This document shows positions 41,434 through 50,964 of a DNA stretch of 64,000 bases, one piece after another. How positions within the stretch are numbered: position 1 is the first letter of the stretch; the number at the start of each line of letters is the position of its first letter. Origin of the DNA: JAGVSR01 sp963778225 (lineage in GTDB: Bacteria; Pseudomonadota; Alphaproteobacteria; Rhizobiales; Hyphomicrobiaceae); the NCBI GenBank assembly GCA_963778225.1, contig CAVZTR010000009.1, positions 97,673 through 161,672 of the forward strand, read 5' to 3'. The position numbers and the translations under genes were made by a program. The notes beneath the pieces are model-generated. The model saw only the letters and a list, made by a program, of their open reading frames with translations, was not told the DNA's origin and did no database searches.

Positions 41434-43116
41434 TCAAACCGCCGTCGCGCCCCGGTTCACCACCTTCAGGTCGAACGCGGCGGCGAGCAGCGCCTTGGTG
41501 TAGTCCTCCCTCGGCGCCGCGAAAATCTCTTCCGCTGTCCCAGTCTCCACCACTTTGCCATTACGCATCACGATGACGTCGTTGCACAGCGCCCGCACCA
41601 CCTTCAAATCGTGGCTGATGAAAAGATACCCCAGCCCGCGCTTCTTCTGCAGGTCGCGCAACAGATCGACGATCTGAGCTTGCACACTCTGATCCAGCGC
41701 GCTGGTCGGCTCATCGAGCATGATGAACTTCGGCTCCAACACCGTCGCACGCGCAATCGCAATACGCTGCCGCTGACCGCCCGAGAACTCATGTGGATAG
41801 CGATCGAGCGAATCCGGATCGAGCCCGACTTCTTGGAGCGAATGACGGACGCGCTCCCGCCTCTGGTCGGATGTCAATTCCGGGCTGAGGATTTGCAGCC
41901 CTTCCTCGATGATCTGCGACACGGACAAGCGCGGCGACAATGACCCGTACGGGTCCTGGAAGACGATCTGCATCTCCTTGCGCAGCGGCCGCATTTCTTT
42001 CGAGTTGAGACCATCGATGCGCCGGCCTGAATAGACGATCGGACCGTCCGATGAAATGAGCCGCAAGAGCGCCAGACCAAGCGTTGTCTTGCCCGAACCG
42101 GATTCTCCAACAACTCCCAGCGTGCCGCCTTCCCGCAGCTTCAGCGACACACCGTCGACAGCCTTGATATGGTCGACCGTCTTGCGCAAGAACCCGCGCT
42201 TGATCGGAAACCAGACCTTCAAGTTGTCGGTCTCGACGATCACTGGCGCGTCAGCATCCCCGGGCGCTGCCCGTCCTTTCGGTTCGCTTTCGATCAAATG
42301 CTTCGTATAGGAATTCTGAGGCGCGGCGAAGATCGCTTCGGTTCGGCCCTCCTCGACGATCTCTCCATAGCGCATCACGTACACGCGATCCGCCATCCGC
42401 CGCACGATCCCCAGATCATGCGTGATGAGCAGCATCGACAGCCCAAACTCTTTTTTGAGGTCGGCAAGCAGTTCAAGGATCTGCGCCTGGATCGTCACGT
42501 CGAGCGCTGTGGTCGGTTCGTCTGCGATGAGCAGATCCGGCTCATTCGCAAGCGCCATCGCGATCATCACACGCTGCCGCTGCCCACCCGACAGCTGATG
42601 CGGATAGTCCGCGAGCCGCGATTCGGGATCGCGGATCCCAACCTTTCTCAGGAGTTCGACGACACGCGCCCGAACCGCCTTATCATCCAGCCCACGATGC
42701 ACCTTCAGAACTTCGCCCACCTGCTTCTCGATGGTGTGAAGCGGATTGAGAGACGTCATCGGCTCCTGGAAGATGATCGAGATGCGGTTGCCCCGCACCG
42801 TCTGCATCTGGCGCTCCGACGCCTTGATCAGATCCTGCCCCTCGAACGTGATCTCGCCGCCCGGATGCGACGCCGCCGGATACGGCAACAGCTTCATGAT
42901 CGACAACGCCGACACACTCTTGCCTGAGCCGGACTCGCCAACGAGAGCGACCGTCTCGCCCTTGCCGACATGAAAGCTGATGCCCTTGACCGCGAGCGTG
43001 TCCGTCTGCCCCGACCGGAATGCCACCTTCAGCCCGCGCACGTCGATCAGCGTCTCGCGCCCGCCGTTGGCTCCGGCGGCCGTCGATAGTGTTGTCGTTT
43101 CCGCTTTGGTCATCAT
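41434..43116 (-). CDS. yejF: Peptide ABC transporter ATPase with two nucleotide-binding domains (YejF-like)
   Basis: 560 residues. Two complete ABC domains in tandem: Walker A GESGSGKSVSALS and signature LSGGQRQRVMIAMALANEP in the first, GESGSGKTTLGLALLR and FSGGQRQRIAIARATVLEP in the second, each with a Walker B and a switch His (ITHD, ISHD). The OppD/OppF-like C-terminal stretches follow each domain. It drives import by the YejBE permease, for peptides or peptide-like compounds such as microcin C in E. coli. ATG 43116 follows GAGGAG. It is the last gene of a five-gene operon. Confidence 0.93.
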   Translation of the reverse strand: MMTKAETTTLSTAAGANGGRETLIDVRGLKVAFRSGQTDTLAVKGISFHVGKGETVALVGESGSGKSVSALSIMKLLPYPAASHPGGEITFEGQDLIKASERQMQTVRGNRISIIFQEPMTSLNPLHTIEKQVGEVLKVHRGLDDKAVRARVVELLRKVGIRDPESRLADYPHQLSGGQRQRVMIAMALANEPDLLIADEPTTALDVTIQAQILELLADLKKEFGLSMLLITHDLGIVRRMADRVYVMRYGEIVEEGRTEAIFAAPQNSYTKHLIESEPKGRAAPGDADAPVIVETDNLKVWFPIKRGFLRKTVDHIKAVDGVSLKLREGGTLGVVGESGSGKTTLGLALLRLISSDGPIVYSGRRIDGLNSKEMRPLRKEMQIVFQDPYGSLSPRLSVSQIIEEGLQILSPELTSDQRRERVRHSLQEVGLDPDSLDRYPHEFSGGQRQRIAIARATVLEPKFIMLDEPTSALDQSVQAQIVDLLRDLQKKRGLGYLFISHDLKVVRALCNDVIVMRNGKVVETGTAEEIFAAPREDYTKALLAAAFDLKVVNRGATAV

Positions 43117-43123
43117 GCGCTCC

Positions 43124-44353
43124 TCAGCGGAAAGTCTTCTTGGGATCGAGCGCGTCACGCACGGCTTCGCCGATGAAGATCAACAGCGACAGCAGAGTTG
43201 CGATCAGGATAAAGCCGGATAGCCCGAGCCAAGGTGCATCGAGATACTTCTTACCCTGCAACAGCAGTTCACCCAGCGAGGGCGACCCCGGCGGCAAGCC
43301 GAGCCCAAGAAAGTCGAGCGCCGTCAACAGCGCAACGGAACCTGAAAGCTTGAACGGCAGGAACGTCAACGTCGCCACCATCGCATTCGGCAGCAGATGC
43401 TTCCACATGATCGTCGTGTCGGAGAGCCCCAGCGCTCGCGCCGCGCGGATGTATTCAAAGTTGCGTCCGCGAAGAAACTCCGCCCGCACGATGCCGACGA
43501 GCCCCGTCCATTGAAACGCCAGCAGCACAATGAGCAGCGTCCAAAACCCCGGAATGAGAACTGAGGAGATAATGAGCAACACGTAGAGCTCAGGGATCGA
43601 CGACCAGATTTCCAGAAACCTCTGAAACACGAGATCGACTCGTCCGCCGAAATATCCCTGCACCGCGCCGGCCGCCACGCCGATAATCGACGAGAGGATG
43701 GTCAGCAGAAGCCCGAATATGACCGAAACGCGGAACCCATAAATGATCCGCGCCATCACATCCCGGCCCTGATCATCAAGTCCGAGCCAGTTCATGTTGC
43801 CGATCGCGTGATAGCGCGCCAGCAGCTCTGGATCGCCGTCGCACAGCTTCACATTGGACGCCCACTGCGGCGGCGCCGGAAAACCGATGCCGCTCGCCAC
43901 CTCAACCCCGTCCTTGTTCTCCGTGCATGAGCCATCCGCGCGGGCCCGCGTCGGGTAGTCCTTGTTGATCGTGTCGTAGGAGTACGCGATTGGCGGCCAG
44001 ATCGCCCAGCCGTTGTCTTCGATCTCCCTGAGGATCACAGGATCCCGGTAATCGGTGACGGCAAGAAACCCGCCAAACTTTTCTTCCGGATAGTCAACGA
44101 ACACCGGCGCCAAAATCTCGCCCTTGTAGCTCATGACGATGGGGCGATCGTTCGCAATGAACTCGGCGAACAGCGACAGGAAGAACAGGACTCCGAAAAT
44201 CCACAGGCTCCAATACCCGCGGCGGTTCGCCTTGAAGTTATCCCACCGGCGCCTGTTGATCGGCGATAGCTCGACGCCGCGCCAGAACTGCAATCGGCGA
44301 ACCAGCGACGGTTCGGTGGTCTTGGAGCTTGCGGGCGTCGTGACGGCTGTCAT
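43124..44353 (-). CDS. yejE: Peptide ABC transporter permease (YejE-like)
   Basis: 409 residues. The N-terminal OppC_N-like segment (SPINRRRWDNFKANRRGYWSLWIFGVLFFLSLFAEFIAN) with one membrane helix is followed by a periplasmic loop of about 120 residues (VILREIEDNGWAIWPPIAYSYDTINKDYP) characteristic of YejE. The permease core follows, with LGLDDQGRDVMARIIYGFRVSVIFGLLL and the EAA-like coupling loop EYIRAARALGLSDTTIMWKHLLPN. It starts three bases after the YejB stop and probably pairs with it as a heterodimeric channel. Confidence 0.94.
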   Translation of the reverse strand: MTAVTTPASSKTTEPSLVRRLQFWRGVELSPINRRRWDNFKANRRGYWSLWIFGVLFFLSLFAEFIANDRPIVMSYKGEILAPVFVDYPEEKFGGFLAVTDYRDPVILREIEDNGWAIWPPIAYSYDTINKDYPTRARADGSCTENKDGVEVASGIGFPAPPQWASNVKLCDGDPELLARYHAIGNMNWLGLDDQGRDVMARIIYGFRVSVIFGLLLTILSSIIGVAAGAVQGYFGGRVDLVFQRFLEIWSSIPELYVLLIISSVLIPGFWTLLIVLLAFQWTGLVGIVRAEFLRGRNFEYIRAARALGLSDTTIMWKHLLPNAMVATLTFLPFKLSGSVALLTALDFLGLGLPPGSPSLGELLLQGKKYLDAPWLGLSGFILIATLLSLLIFIGEAVRDALDPKKTFR

Positions 44354-44356
44354 GCC

Positions 44357-45475
44357 TCAGACCTCCCGGCTTTCGAAGTCGATGCGCGGATCGACGAGCG
44401 TGTAGATGAAATCCGAAAGCAGGTTTGCGACCAGCCCCACCAGCGAAAAGATGTAGAGCGTCGCGAACACGACCGCATAGTCGCGATTCATCACCGACTC
44501 GAACCCGAGCAGACCCAGTCCATCGAGCGAAAAGATCGTCTCGATCAAAAGCGACCCTGAGAAAAACGCGCCGATGAAAGCCGATGGGAACCCGGCGATG
44601 ATGAGCAGCATCGCGTTGCGGAAAACGTGCCCATACAGAACTTCGCTCTCGGTGAGCCCCTTCGCTCGCGCCGTCACCACATACTGCTTGCGGATCTCGT
44701 CGATGAACGAGTTCTTGGTCAGGAAGGTGATCGTCGTGAACGTGCCGAGCGCCAATGCGGTCAGCGGCAGCGCCAGATGCCAGAAATAATCGACGATCTT
44801 CCCGAACGTCGACAACTGGTCGAAGTTGTCCGACACCAGCCCTCGCGACGGGAACCACTGGAAGAACGACGACCCGGCAAACACCACAAGCAGGAGCACC
44901 GCCACGAGAAACCCCGGCACCGCGTATCCCACGACCAGCACCGTGCTCGTCCACGTGTCGAACCGCTCGCCGTCGCGCACGGCCTTGCGTATCCCCAGCG
45001 GGATCGACACCAGATACGTGACGAGCGTCATCCACAGCCCCAGTGAAACCGAGACCGGCAACTTCTCCTTGATGAGCTCAATCACGGAGATGTCGCGGAA
45101 GTAGCTCTCACCGAAATTGAAGGTGAAGTAGTTTTTCATCATCAGAAAGAAGCGCTCGTGCGCCGGCTTGTCGAAGCCGAATTGCTTCTCGAGGCTCTTG
45201 ATGAACTCTGGATCAAGTCCCTGCGCGCCGCGGTACTTCGAGTTGGCCGCATCGGCCCCGCCCTGCCCCACCTGAGATGATGCGCCGCCCGCGAGTTCCC
45301 CGCCACCACCGCCGCCGAACCGCTCCGTCGCCCCTACTCCAGAGCCCGACAGCTGCGCGATCACGCGCTCAACGGGACCGCCCGGCGCAAACTGGATGAT
45401 GACGAAGCTGATGAGCATGATTCCGATCAGCGTCGGGAATATCAGAAGCGTTCGCTTCAGAAGATAAGCGCCCAT
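44357..45475 (-). CDS. yejB: Peptide ABC transporter permease (YejB-like)
   Basis: 372 residues with six membrane helices. The start MGAYLLKRTLLIFPTLIGIMLISFVIIQFAPGGPVERVIAQL is that of YejB, followed by a Gly/Ala-rich hydrophilic insert (about 45-75), GLDPEFIKSLEKQFGFDKPAHERFFLMMKNY, and the coupling motif YVVTARAKGLTESEVLYGHVFRNAM. It lies between the two binding-protein genes and yejE. The substrate is inferred only from the family. Confidence 0.94.
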   Translation of the reverse strand: MGAYLLKRTLLIFPTLIGIMLISFVIIQFAPGGPVERVIAQLSGSGVGATERFGGGGGGELAGGASSQVGQGGADAANSKYRGAQGLDPEFIKSLEKQFGFDKPAHERFFLMMKNYFTFNFGESYFRDISVIELIKEKLPVSVSLGLWMTLVTYLVSIPLGIRKAVRDGERFDTWTSTVLVVGYAVPGFLVAVLLLVVFAGSSFFQWFPSRGLVSDNFDQLSTFGKIVDYFWHLALPLTALALGTFTTITFLTKNSFIDEIRKQYVVTARAKGLTESEVLYGHVFRNAMLLIIAGFPSAFIGAFFSGSLLIETIFSLDGLGLLGFESVMNRDYAVVFATLYIFSLVGLVANLLSDFIYTLVDPRIDFESREV

Positions 45476-45494
45476 GGCGTTTCGCGCGTCCCTA

Positions 45495-47327
45495 TCACTG
45501 AGCCGTCAGTTTCGCAGCTTTCGCCGGATCGTACCACCATGTGGCGAGCGCCCCACGGTCGTACTTGGGCTTCACGTCCGGCCATGCATACTTGTTCCAG
45601 AACGCGAGATGATGCGAGGCTTTATACCAGTGCGGCACCCAATAATGACCCGAGCGCAGCACCCGGTCGAGCGCCCGCGCCGCCACAACGAGTTCAGCCC
45701 GCGTCTGCGCCTTCACGATCCGGTCTGCCAGAGCATCGACCGCCGGATTGGAGATCCCGGCAAGATTGAAGCTGCCGTCCGTCTTGGCCGCCTCTGAACC
45801 CCAGAAGTTCTTGAGTTCGATTCCCGGCGTCAACCGCAGACTGAACCGCTCGATCGTCATGTCGAAATCGAACGTCTTCATTCGCAATTCGAACTGCGCC
45901 GGATCCACCCGTCGCATATTCGCGATGATGCCGATCGACTTCAGGTTCTTCACATAAGGCCCGGCGATCCGCTCGAACGCCGCCGCATCGAGAAGCATCT
46001 CAAACTCGAACGGCTTACCCTCCGCGTTCTTGAGAGTCCGGTCTTTGGGATCGACCGTCCAGCCGGCCTCCTTCAGCAAGCCTTGCGCCTTACGCAGGTT
46101 TTCACGCGGCAGCCCCGAACCGTCCGTCACCGGCGGCACGTAAACCTCGCCGAACACGCCCACCGGCAACTGAGCCTTGAACGGCTCCAGCAGCGCCACT
46201 TCTTCCGGCGATGGCTTGCCGACAGCCATCATATCCGAGTTCTCAAAGAAGCTCGCCGTGCGCTGATACAGCCCGAAGAACAAATTCCTGTTCGACCACT
46301 CGAAATCGAATGCGAGATCGAGGGCCTGCCGCACGCGAATATCCTGAAACAGCGGCCGCCGCGTATTCAGAAAGAACCCTTGTGCCCCCGACGGCGTCTC
46401 GTCCGGCAGCGACAGCTTCTGCACGCGGCCATCCGCAACCATCGGCTTGTCGTAACCCGTCGCCCAATCCTTGGATGTGAACTCCTCGCGGAAGTCGATG
46501 GTGTTGGCGAACAGCGCTTCCAGTTCAAGCGTGCGGTCGCGGAAATAATCGTACCGGACCTCGTCGAAATTGAACTTGCCCCGATTGACCGGCAGATCCT
46601 TGGCCCAGTAATCGTCGCGCCGCTCGTAGGATACATACCGGCCCTGACTGAACTGCCCAATCCGATACGGGCCCGATCCAATCGGCTTATCGAGCGACGT
46701 TTCCTCGAAGTTCCGCGTCGCATAATAGGCCTTCGGCAGCACCGGAAGTTGCGCCACCTCGATCGGCAGAGGCTTTACGAGTTCGCCCTTGAAGGAAAAC
46801 TTGACCGTCTGCGGGTCGATCGCCTCAGCCTTCTCTACATCGCGCAGCACGATCCGATAGCTTGGATGCCCCTTCGCCTTGAGCGTTTCGAACGAGAACA
46901 CAACATCATCCGCCGTCACGCCCGACCCATCCGCGAACTTCGCTTCCGGCCTGAGCTTGAATACGACGGACATGCCATCCGCGGCGACATCGGCCGATTT
47001 TGCAACGAGCCCGTATACGGCATCAGGCTCATCGAAGGCCCGGGTCATGAGCGTGTCATACAGAAGGTCGAGCCCCTGCGCCCGGTCGCCCTTCAAAATG
47101 AAATTGTTGAAGCTGTCGAAGGTCAGCGTACCGCCAGGTCCGACCTGCGAGACCTTGCCGCCCTTCGGCGCATCGGGATTGACGTACGCAAAATGCTTGA
47201 AGTCCGGCGGATACTTGAGATCACCGAAAATCGACAGCCCATGCGTCTCGTCCGCAACCGCTGGAATAGCATGCAGGAGACCGGCCACTCCAAGACACGC
47301 AGCTCTGAGGAAAGAACCAATCCTCAC
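45495..47327 (-). CDS. Peptide ABC transporter substrate-binding protein, second copy (YejA-like)
   Basis: 610 residues from GTG 47327, whose GTGA overlaps the stop of the preceding binding-protein gene; a longer frame to 47492 is not supported. The signal peptide (FLRAACLGVAGLLHAIPAVADE) is followed by the SBP_bac_5 fold (GDLKYPPDFKHFAYVNPDAPKGGKVSQVG, PIGSGPYRIGQFSQGRYVSYERRDDYWAKDLPVNRGKFNFDEVRYDYF, QGFFLNTRRPLFQDIRVRQALDLAFDFEW). It is clearly a paralogue of the next gene upstream. Having two different binding proteins for one permease would widen the range of peptides imported. Confidence 0.93.
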   Translation of the reverse strand: MRIGSFLRAACLGVAGLLHAIPAVADETHGLSIFGDLKYPPDFKHFAYVNPDAPKGGKVSQVGPGGTLTFDSFNNFILKGDRAQGLDLLYDTLMTRAFDEPDAVYGLVAKSADVAADGMSVVFKLRPEAKFADGSGVTADDVVFSFETLKAKGHPSYRIVLRDVEKAEAIDPQTVKFSFKGELVKPLPIEVAQLPVLPKAYYATRNFEETSLDKPIGSGPYRIGQFSQGRYVSYERRDDYWAKDLPVNRGKFNFDEVRYDYFRDRTLELEALFANTIDFREEFTSKDWATGYDKPMVADGRVQKLSLPDETPSGAQGFFLNTRRPLFQDIRVRQALDLAFDFEWSNRNLFFGLYQRTASFFENSDMMAVGKPSPEEVALLEPFKAQLPVGVFGEVYVPPVTDGSGLPRENLRKAQGLLKEAGWTVDPKDRTLKNAEGKPFEFEMLLDAAAFERIAGPYVKNLKSIGIIANMRRVDPAQFELRMKTFDFDMTIERFSLRLTPGIELKNFWGSEAAKTDGSFNLAGISNPAVDALADRIVKAQTRAELVVAARALDRVLRSGHYWVPHWYKASHHLAFWNKYAWPDVKPKYDRGALATWWYDPAKAAKLTAQ

Positions 47328-49189
47328 TGGCCACGCGCGGCCTTCACCGCATCGGTCTTCGCCGGGTCGATCCACCACGCGTTGGCATAGACCGGGCTTT
47401 GCGACGGCAGCGTTTGCGCTCGTCCGTAAATGTCCCACGTCGCGATCCGATCGAATGGATAATACCACTGCGGAACCACATAGAAGTTCCACAGCAGCGT
47501 CCGGTCGAGCGCGCGTGTGGCGGCGACGAGGTCAGTCCTATCTTTCGCAAAAACGATATTGTCGACGAGCTTATCGACTGCAGCGTTCTTGATGCCGATC
47601 GTGTTCCTGCTGCCTTCGCGATCCGCCGATGCTGAACCCCAATAATCGCGCTGCTCGTTTCCGGGCGAATGAGACTGCCCGAAACTATCAACGATCATGT
47701 CGAAATCGCGCGTCTTTTCGCGCTGCTCATACTGCGAGCTGTCTACAATCCGCACGCTTGCAGCGATGCCGAGCTTCTTCATGTTCTCAATGAACGGCAG
47801 GACGATCCGTTCAAAGTCCGGCTGAACGAGCAGAATTTCAACCTTGAGCGGTTCTCCCGCCGCGTTCTTGCGCTGACCGCCCGAAACCTTCCAGCCTGCT
47901 TCGTCGAGCAGCTTGGTTGCGGCGAGCATGTTCGTGCGGAAGTCGGTGTCCTTCTCGTTCGCGGGGCTCTTCCACGGCGTGTTAAAAACCTCAGCCGGCA
48001 CGTCGGCCTTCACCTCGTTGAGGAACTCCAGTTCACGCCCCTCAGGCAAGCCGGTCGCAGCGAGTTCGGAATTCCCGAAGAAGCTTTGCGCGCGCACATA
48101 CTGTCCATAGAAAATGGATTTGTTCAGCGCTTCGAAGTTGAACGCCAGCGCAATTGCTTTGCGCACGCGAAGGTCGTCGAATGGCTTGCGGCGGACATTG
48201 AACGAAAATCCCTGCATCGACGCCACGCGCTTGTGCGGCAGCGCTTCCTTCTTCACGAGCCCTTTGGAGGCCGCATCGAAATTGTACTGCGTCGCCCAGG
48301 CACCCGCCGACGTTTCCGTCCAGAAGTCGACGACGCCTGATTTGAAAGCTTCAAATGCCGGCGTGCGATCCTTGAAGTAGATGTAGGAAATCTCGTCGAA
48401 ATTGTTCTGGCCCTTGGCGACAGCAAGTTCCTTGGCCCAATAATCCTTCACGCGCTCGTAAACGATGCGGCGGCCGGCATCCACGGACTTGATCTTGTAA
48501 GGCCCCGAACCCAGCGGCGGCTCCAGCGTCGACTTCGATAGATCGCGCTTTTCACCCTTGTCGTTGTTGGCCTCATAGAAATGCTTCGGCACGATGCTGA
48601 GCTGGCCGACGATCAGCGGCAACTCGCGGTTACCGGCCTTGTCGAACGTGAACGTCACTTCCCGCTCGCCGGTCTTCTCGGCCTTCACCACGTTCTGATA
48701 ATAGAACCCGACGCGAGGATCGCTTTTCTTCATCTCCGTGAAACTGAAGACAACATCGTCCGGCGTGACCGGCTTGCCGTCGTGAAACTTCGCCTCAGGT
48801 CGCAATCCAAACGTGACCGAGGAGAAATCATCCGGATAGGAGATCCATTCCGCAAGCAGCCCATATTCGGCTGACGGCTCATCCGGCGAACTGAACAACA
48901 GGGTATCGAAGACATTGCCGAGGCCCGCTGCCGGCTGACCTTTCACGGTGAACGGATTGAGGCTGTCGAAGCCACCAACCGCCGACAATCGTAGCGTCCC
49001 GCCTTTCGGGGCTTCCGGGTTCACCCACTCGAAGTGCTTGAAATCCGGCGGTAGCTTCGGCTCACCAAGGAGTGACACCGCGTGCCGCTTTTGCGGCTGA
49101 GCTCCGCCAGCTTGCACGGGGACGACGGCGGTTACGAGCACGCCGGCGACGAGGCCTGCGATGAGCGAAAGGCGAGTCATCAGCGGCAT
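47324..49189 (-). CDS. yejA: Peptide ABC transporter substrate-binding protein, first copy (YejA-like)
   Basis: 621 residues from ATG 49189, with GAGGAGGAC directly upstream; ATG 49180 is possible. The signal peptide (TRLSLIAGLVAGVLVTAVVPVQA) is followed by SBP_bac_5 elements: LLGEPKLPPDFKHFEWVNPEAPKGGTLRLSAVGGFDSLNPF, VTFGLRPEAKFHDGKPVTPDDVVFSFTEMKKSDPR, LGSGPYKIKSVDAGRRIVYERVKDYWAKELAVAKGQNNFDEISYIYF and RKAIALAFNFEALNKSIFYGQY. First gene of the yej-type operon. Its stop overlaps the GTG start of the second copy by four bases. Confidence 0.94.
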   Translation of the reverse strand: MPLMTRLSLIAGLVAGVLVTAVVPVQAGGAQPQKRHAVSLLGEPKLPPDFKHFEWVNPEAPKGGTLRLSAVGGFDSLNPFTVKGQPAAGLGNVFDTLLFSSPDEPSAEYGLLAEWISYPDDFSSVTFGLRPEAKFHDGKPVTPDDVVFSFTEMKKSDPRVGFYYQNVVKAEKTGEREVTFTFDKAGNRELPLIVGQLSIVPKHFYEANNDKGEKRDLSKSTLEPPLGSGPYKIKSVDAGRRIVYERVKDYWAKELAVAKGQNNFDEISYIYFKDRTPAFEAFKSGVVDFWTETSAGAWATQYNFDAASKGLVKKEALPHKRVASMQGFSFNVRRKPFDDLRVRKAIALAFNFEALNKSIFYGQYVRAQSFFGNSELAATGLPEGRELEFLNEVKADVPAEVFNTPWKSPANEKDTDFRTNMLAATKLLDEAGWKVSGGQRKNAAGEPLKVEILLVQPDFERIVLPFIENMKKLGIAASVRIVDSSQYEQREKTRDFDMIVDSFGQSHSPGNEQRDYWGSASADREGSRNTIGIKNAAVDKLVDNIVFAKDRTDLVAATRALDRTLLWNFYVVPQWYYPFDRIATWDIYGRAQTLPSQSPVYANAWWIDPAKTDAVKAARGQ

Positions 49190-49307
49190 GTCCTCCTCAA
49201 TATCCACGTCGGGCCCAGGCAGGTCATCAGCCCACCCGTCCCTGCATATCATGCGTGTAGCCTCGGAATGGCGGCCGCGGCGCTTAAAGTTTCTTAATGT
49301 CGCCAAG

Positions 49308-49343
49308 CAAAGAAAAGCCCCGCCAAATCGTTGGCGGGGCTTT
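49308..49343 (-). terminator. Intrinsic terminator after the cytochrome c gene
   Basis: AAGCCCCGCCAA and TTGGCGGGGCTT form a 12-base-pair stem around ATCG; on the minus strand it continues with TTTTCTTT. It also separates the cytochrome gene from the yej-type operon promoter. Confidence 0.88.
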
Positions 49344-49366
49344 GTATTTTCGAAAGTTTTAGCCGC

Positions 49367-50014
49367 TCACTTCGGCATCGGCGCCGGGGCGTCGGCCAGG
49401 GTCCGCAAATATGCGATCACATTGGCGATTTCCGTAGGATCCTTGATTCCCGCAAACGCCATCTTGGTGCCGGCGATATAGCCCTTCGGCTGGTGCAGGA
49501 AGAGCGCCAAATTCTCATACGTCCACTCGCCGCCCTTCGCCTTCATCGCGTCGGAATACTTCGCCGCGAAATCGGCCTGAGCTGCCTTCGGACGGTTGAC
49601 GATGCCCCACAGATTCGGAGCAGCTCCGCTCGGAGCATCTTTCTTCACGGCGTGGCATGCCGCGCACTTCTTGAAGCCCGCCGCTCCGTCGTCTGCCTTG
49701 GCGGACGCGAGTTGTGCCACGACGGCCTTGGCGTCGAACCCGCCGGCCGCAGGGGCCGGAGCCGCAGCATCTTTGGCGGGAGCCGGGGCTGCACCGTCTT
49801 TAGCAGGCGCTGCCGCAGCCGGCGCCTCAGCCGTCTTTACAGCTTCCGCCGAGGCGGCCTCAGTCGCGGCGGTATCGGTCGGCAACGTATATCCGTTGAC
49901 CGGCTGCCCCGGACTACCGGCCGTGCGCGCGCCGATGATGACATTCGATCCGACGATCAACAGCAGAGCCGCGAGCACAGCCCCGGTGATCTTGCTCATT
50001 TCAAAGGAATCCAT
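49367..50014 (-). CDS. cycM: Membrane-anchored cytochrome c (CycM-like)
   Basis: 215 residues. An uncleaved N-terminal anchor (ITGAVLAALLLIVGSNVIIGA) is followed by a long Ala/Pro-rich linker (about 45-95) with AAPAKDG-type repeats and a class I cytochrome c domain (about 100-210). The heme motif is KCAACHAV and the sixth ligand is probably Met in IAGTKMAFAGIKDPTEIANVIAYLRTL. In alphaproteobacteria CycM carries electrons from the bc1 complex to cytochrome oxidase. It is divergent from kdsB, an arrangement common in the order. Confidence 0.93.
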   Translation of the reverse strand: MDSFEMSKITGAVLAALLLIVGSNVIIGARTAGSPGQPVNGYTLPTDTAATEAASAEAVKTAEAPAAAAPAKDGAAPAPAKDAAAPAPAAGGFDAKAVVAQLASAKADDGAAGFKKCAACHAVKKDAPSGAAPNLWGIVNRPKAAQADFAAKYSDAMKAKGGEWTYENLALFLHQPKGYIAGTKMAFAGIKDPTEIANVIAYLRTLADAPAPMPK

Positions 50015-50192
50015 TGCTCACCTTCGTAGCTAGCCGCACCATCGACCCGAATGGGTCGAAGCGAACAGTCCGGTCAAAATCGGTCCTGCCGCATGTAAGG
50101 GAGCCGCGGCCAGCTTGCAACGACGGAGCCGCTGTGTTCTAGACCGCGACTGCGAGACCGATTGTCCCGTCCCCCCGACCGGATCCAAGTCC

Positions 50193-50936
50193 ATGACCCG
50201 AAGCATTGTCCTCATCCCGGCCCGGCTGAAGGCGACACGTCTACCCGATAAGCCGTTAGCCGACATCCATGGCCGGCCGATGATTGTGCATGTCTGGCAG
50301 CGCGCCATGGCTGCTGAAATTGGTCGTGTTGTTGTTGCCACCGACAGTCAGCCCATCATCGACGTCGTCCGTGCGGCGGGTGGTGAAGCGGTGATGACTC
50401 GCCAAGACCATGTATCAGGCTCCGACCGCATCTATGAGGCCTTGAACCGGATCGATCCCGAAGGCGAAGCAGAGGTCGTCGTCAACCTGCAGGGCGACTT
50501 GCCGACGCTCGATCCGGCGCTCATCCGCGCGTGCATTGCACCGCTGAAGGAAAAGGGCCCCGACATCACAACCTTGGCCGCCCAAATCACCGACCCCGAG
50601 GAGCGCCACAATCCCAACGTCGTGAAGGTCGTCGGCTCCGCACTTCGCATCCCCGGCCGTCTGCGCGCGCTTTACTTCACCCGCGCCACGGCCCCCCACG
50701 GCGACGGCCCGCTGTTTCATCACGTCGGCATCTACGCCTACCGCCGCACAGCTCTTGAACGTTTCGTGTCGCTGCCGCCATCAGACCTGGAACTGCGCGA
50801 AAAACTCGAGCAGTTGCGCGCCTTGGAAGACGGCATGCGCATAGATGTGTCGATCGTTGACACTGTTCCGCTCGGTGTCGATACTCCCGCCGACCTCGAC
50901 AAGGCCCGGCAGATGATCCGGCCGCAAACCTCCTGA
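50193..50936 (+). CDS. kdsB: 3-deoxy-manno-octulosonate cytidylyltransferase
   Basis: 247 residues. It activates Kdo with CTP for lipopolysaccharide core synthesis. The N-terminal nucleotidyltransferase motif IPARLKATRLPDKPLADIHGRPMIVHVWQRA is at 7-37, followed by VVVATDS, TRQDHVSGSDRIYEAL, VVNLQGDLPTLDP and HHVGIYAYRRTALERFVSLPPSDLELREKLEQLRALEDG, all typical of KdsB. ATG 50193 is chosen; the frame upstream of it shows no family likeness. It is followed after 28 bases by pheA, so the genes are probably cotranscribed. Confidence 0.96.
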   Translation: MTRSIVLIPARLKATRLPDKPLADIHGRPMIVHVWQRAMAAEIGRVVVATDSQPIIDVVRAAGGEAVMTRQDHVSGSDRIYEALNRIDPEGEAEVVVNLQGDLPTLDPALIRACIAPLKEKGPDITTLAAQITDPEERHNPNVVKVVGSALRIPGRLRALYFTRATAPHGDGPLFHHVGIYAYRRTALERFVSLPPSDLELREKLEQLRALEDGMRIDVSIVDTVPLGVDTPADLDKARQMIRPQTS

Positions 50937-50964
50937 CCAAGCACCAGAATCGAGCTCAATCGCG

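Noticed and set aside
46083..47390. 435-residue plus-strand open frame
   Set aside because: It is antisense to the second peptide-binding protein gene, with no recognisable domains and an Arg-rich composition typical of a shadow frame.
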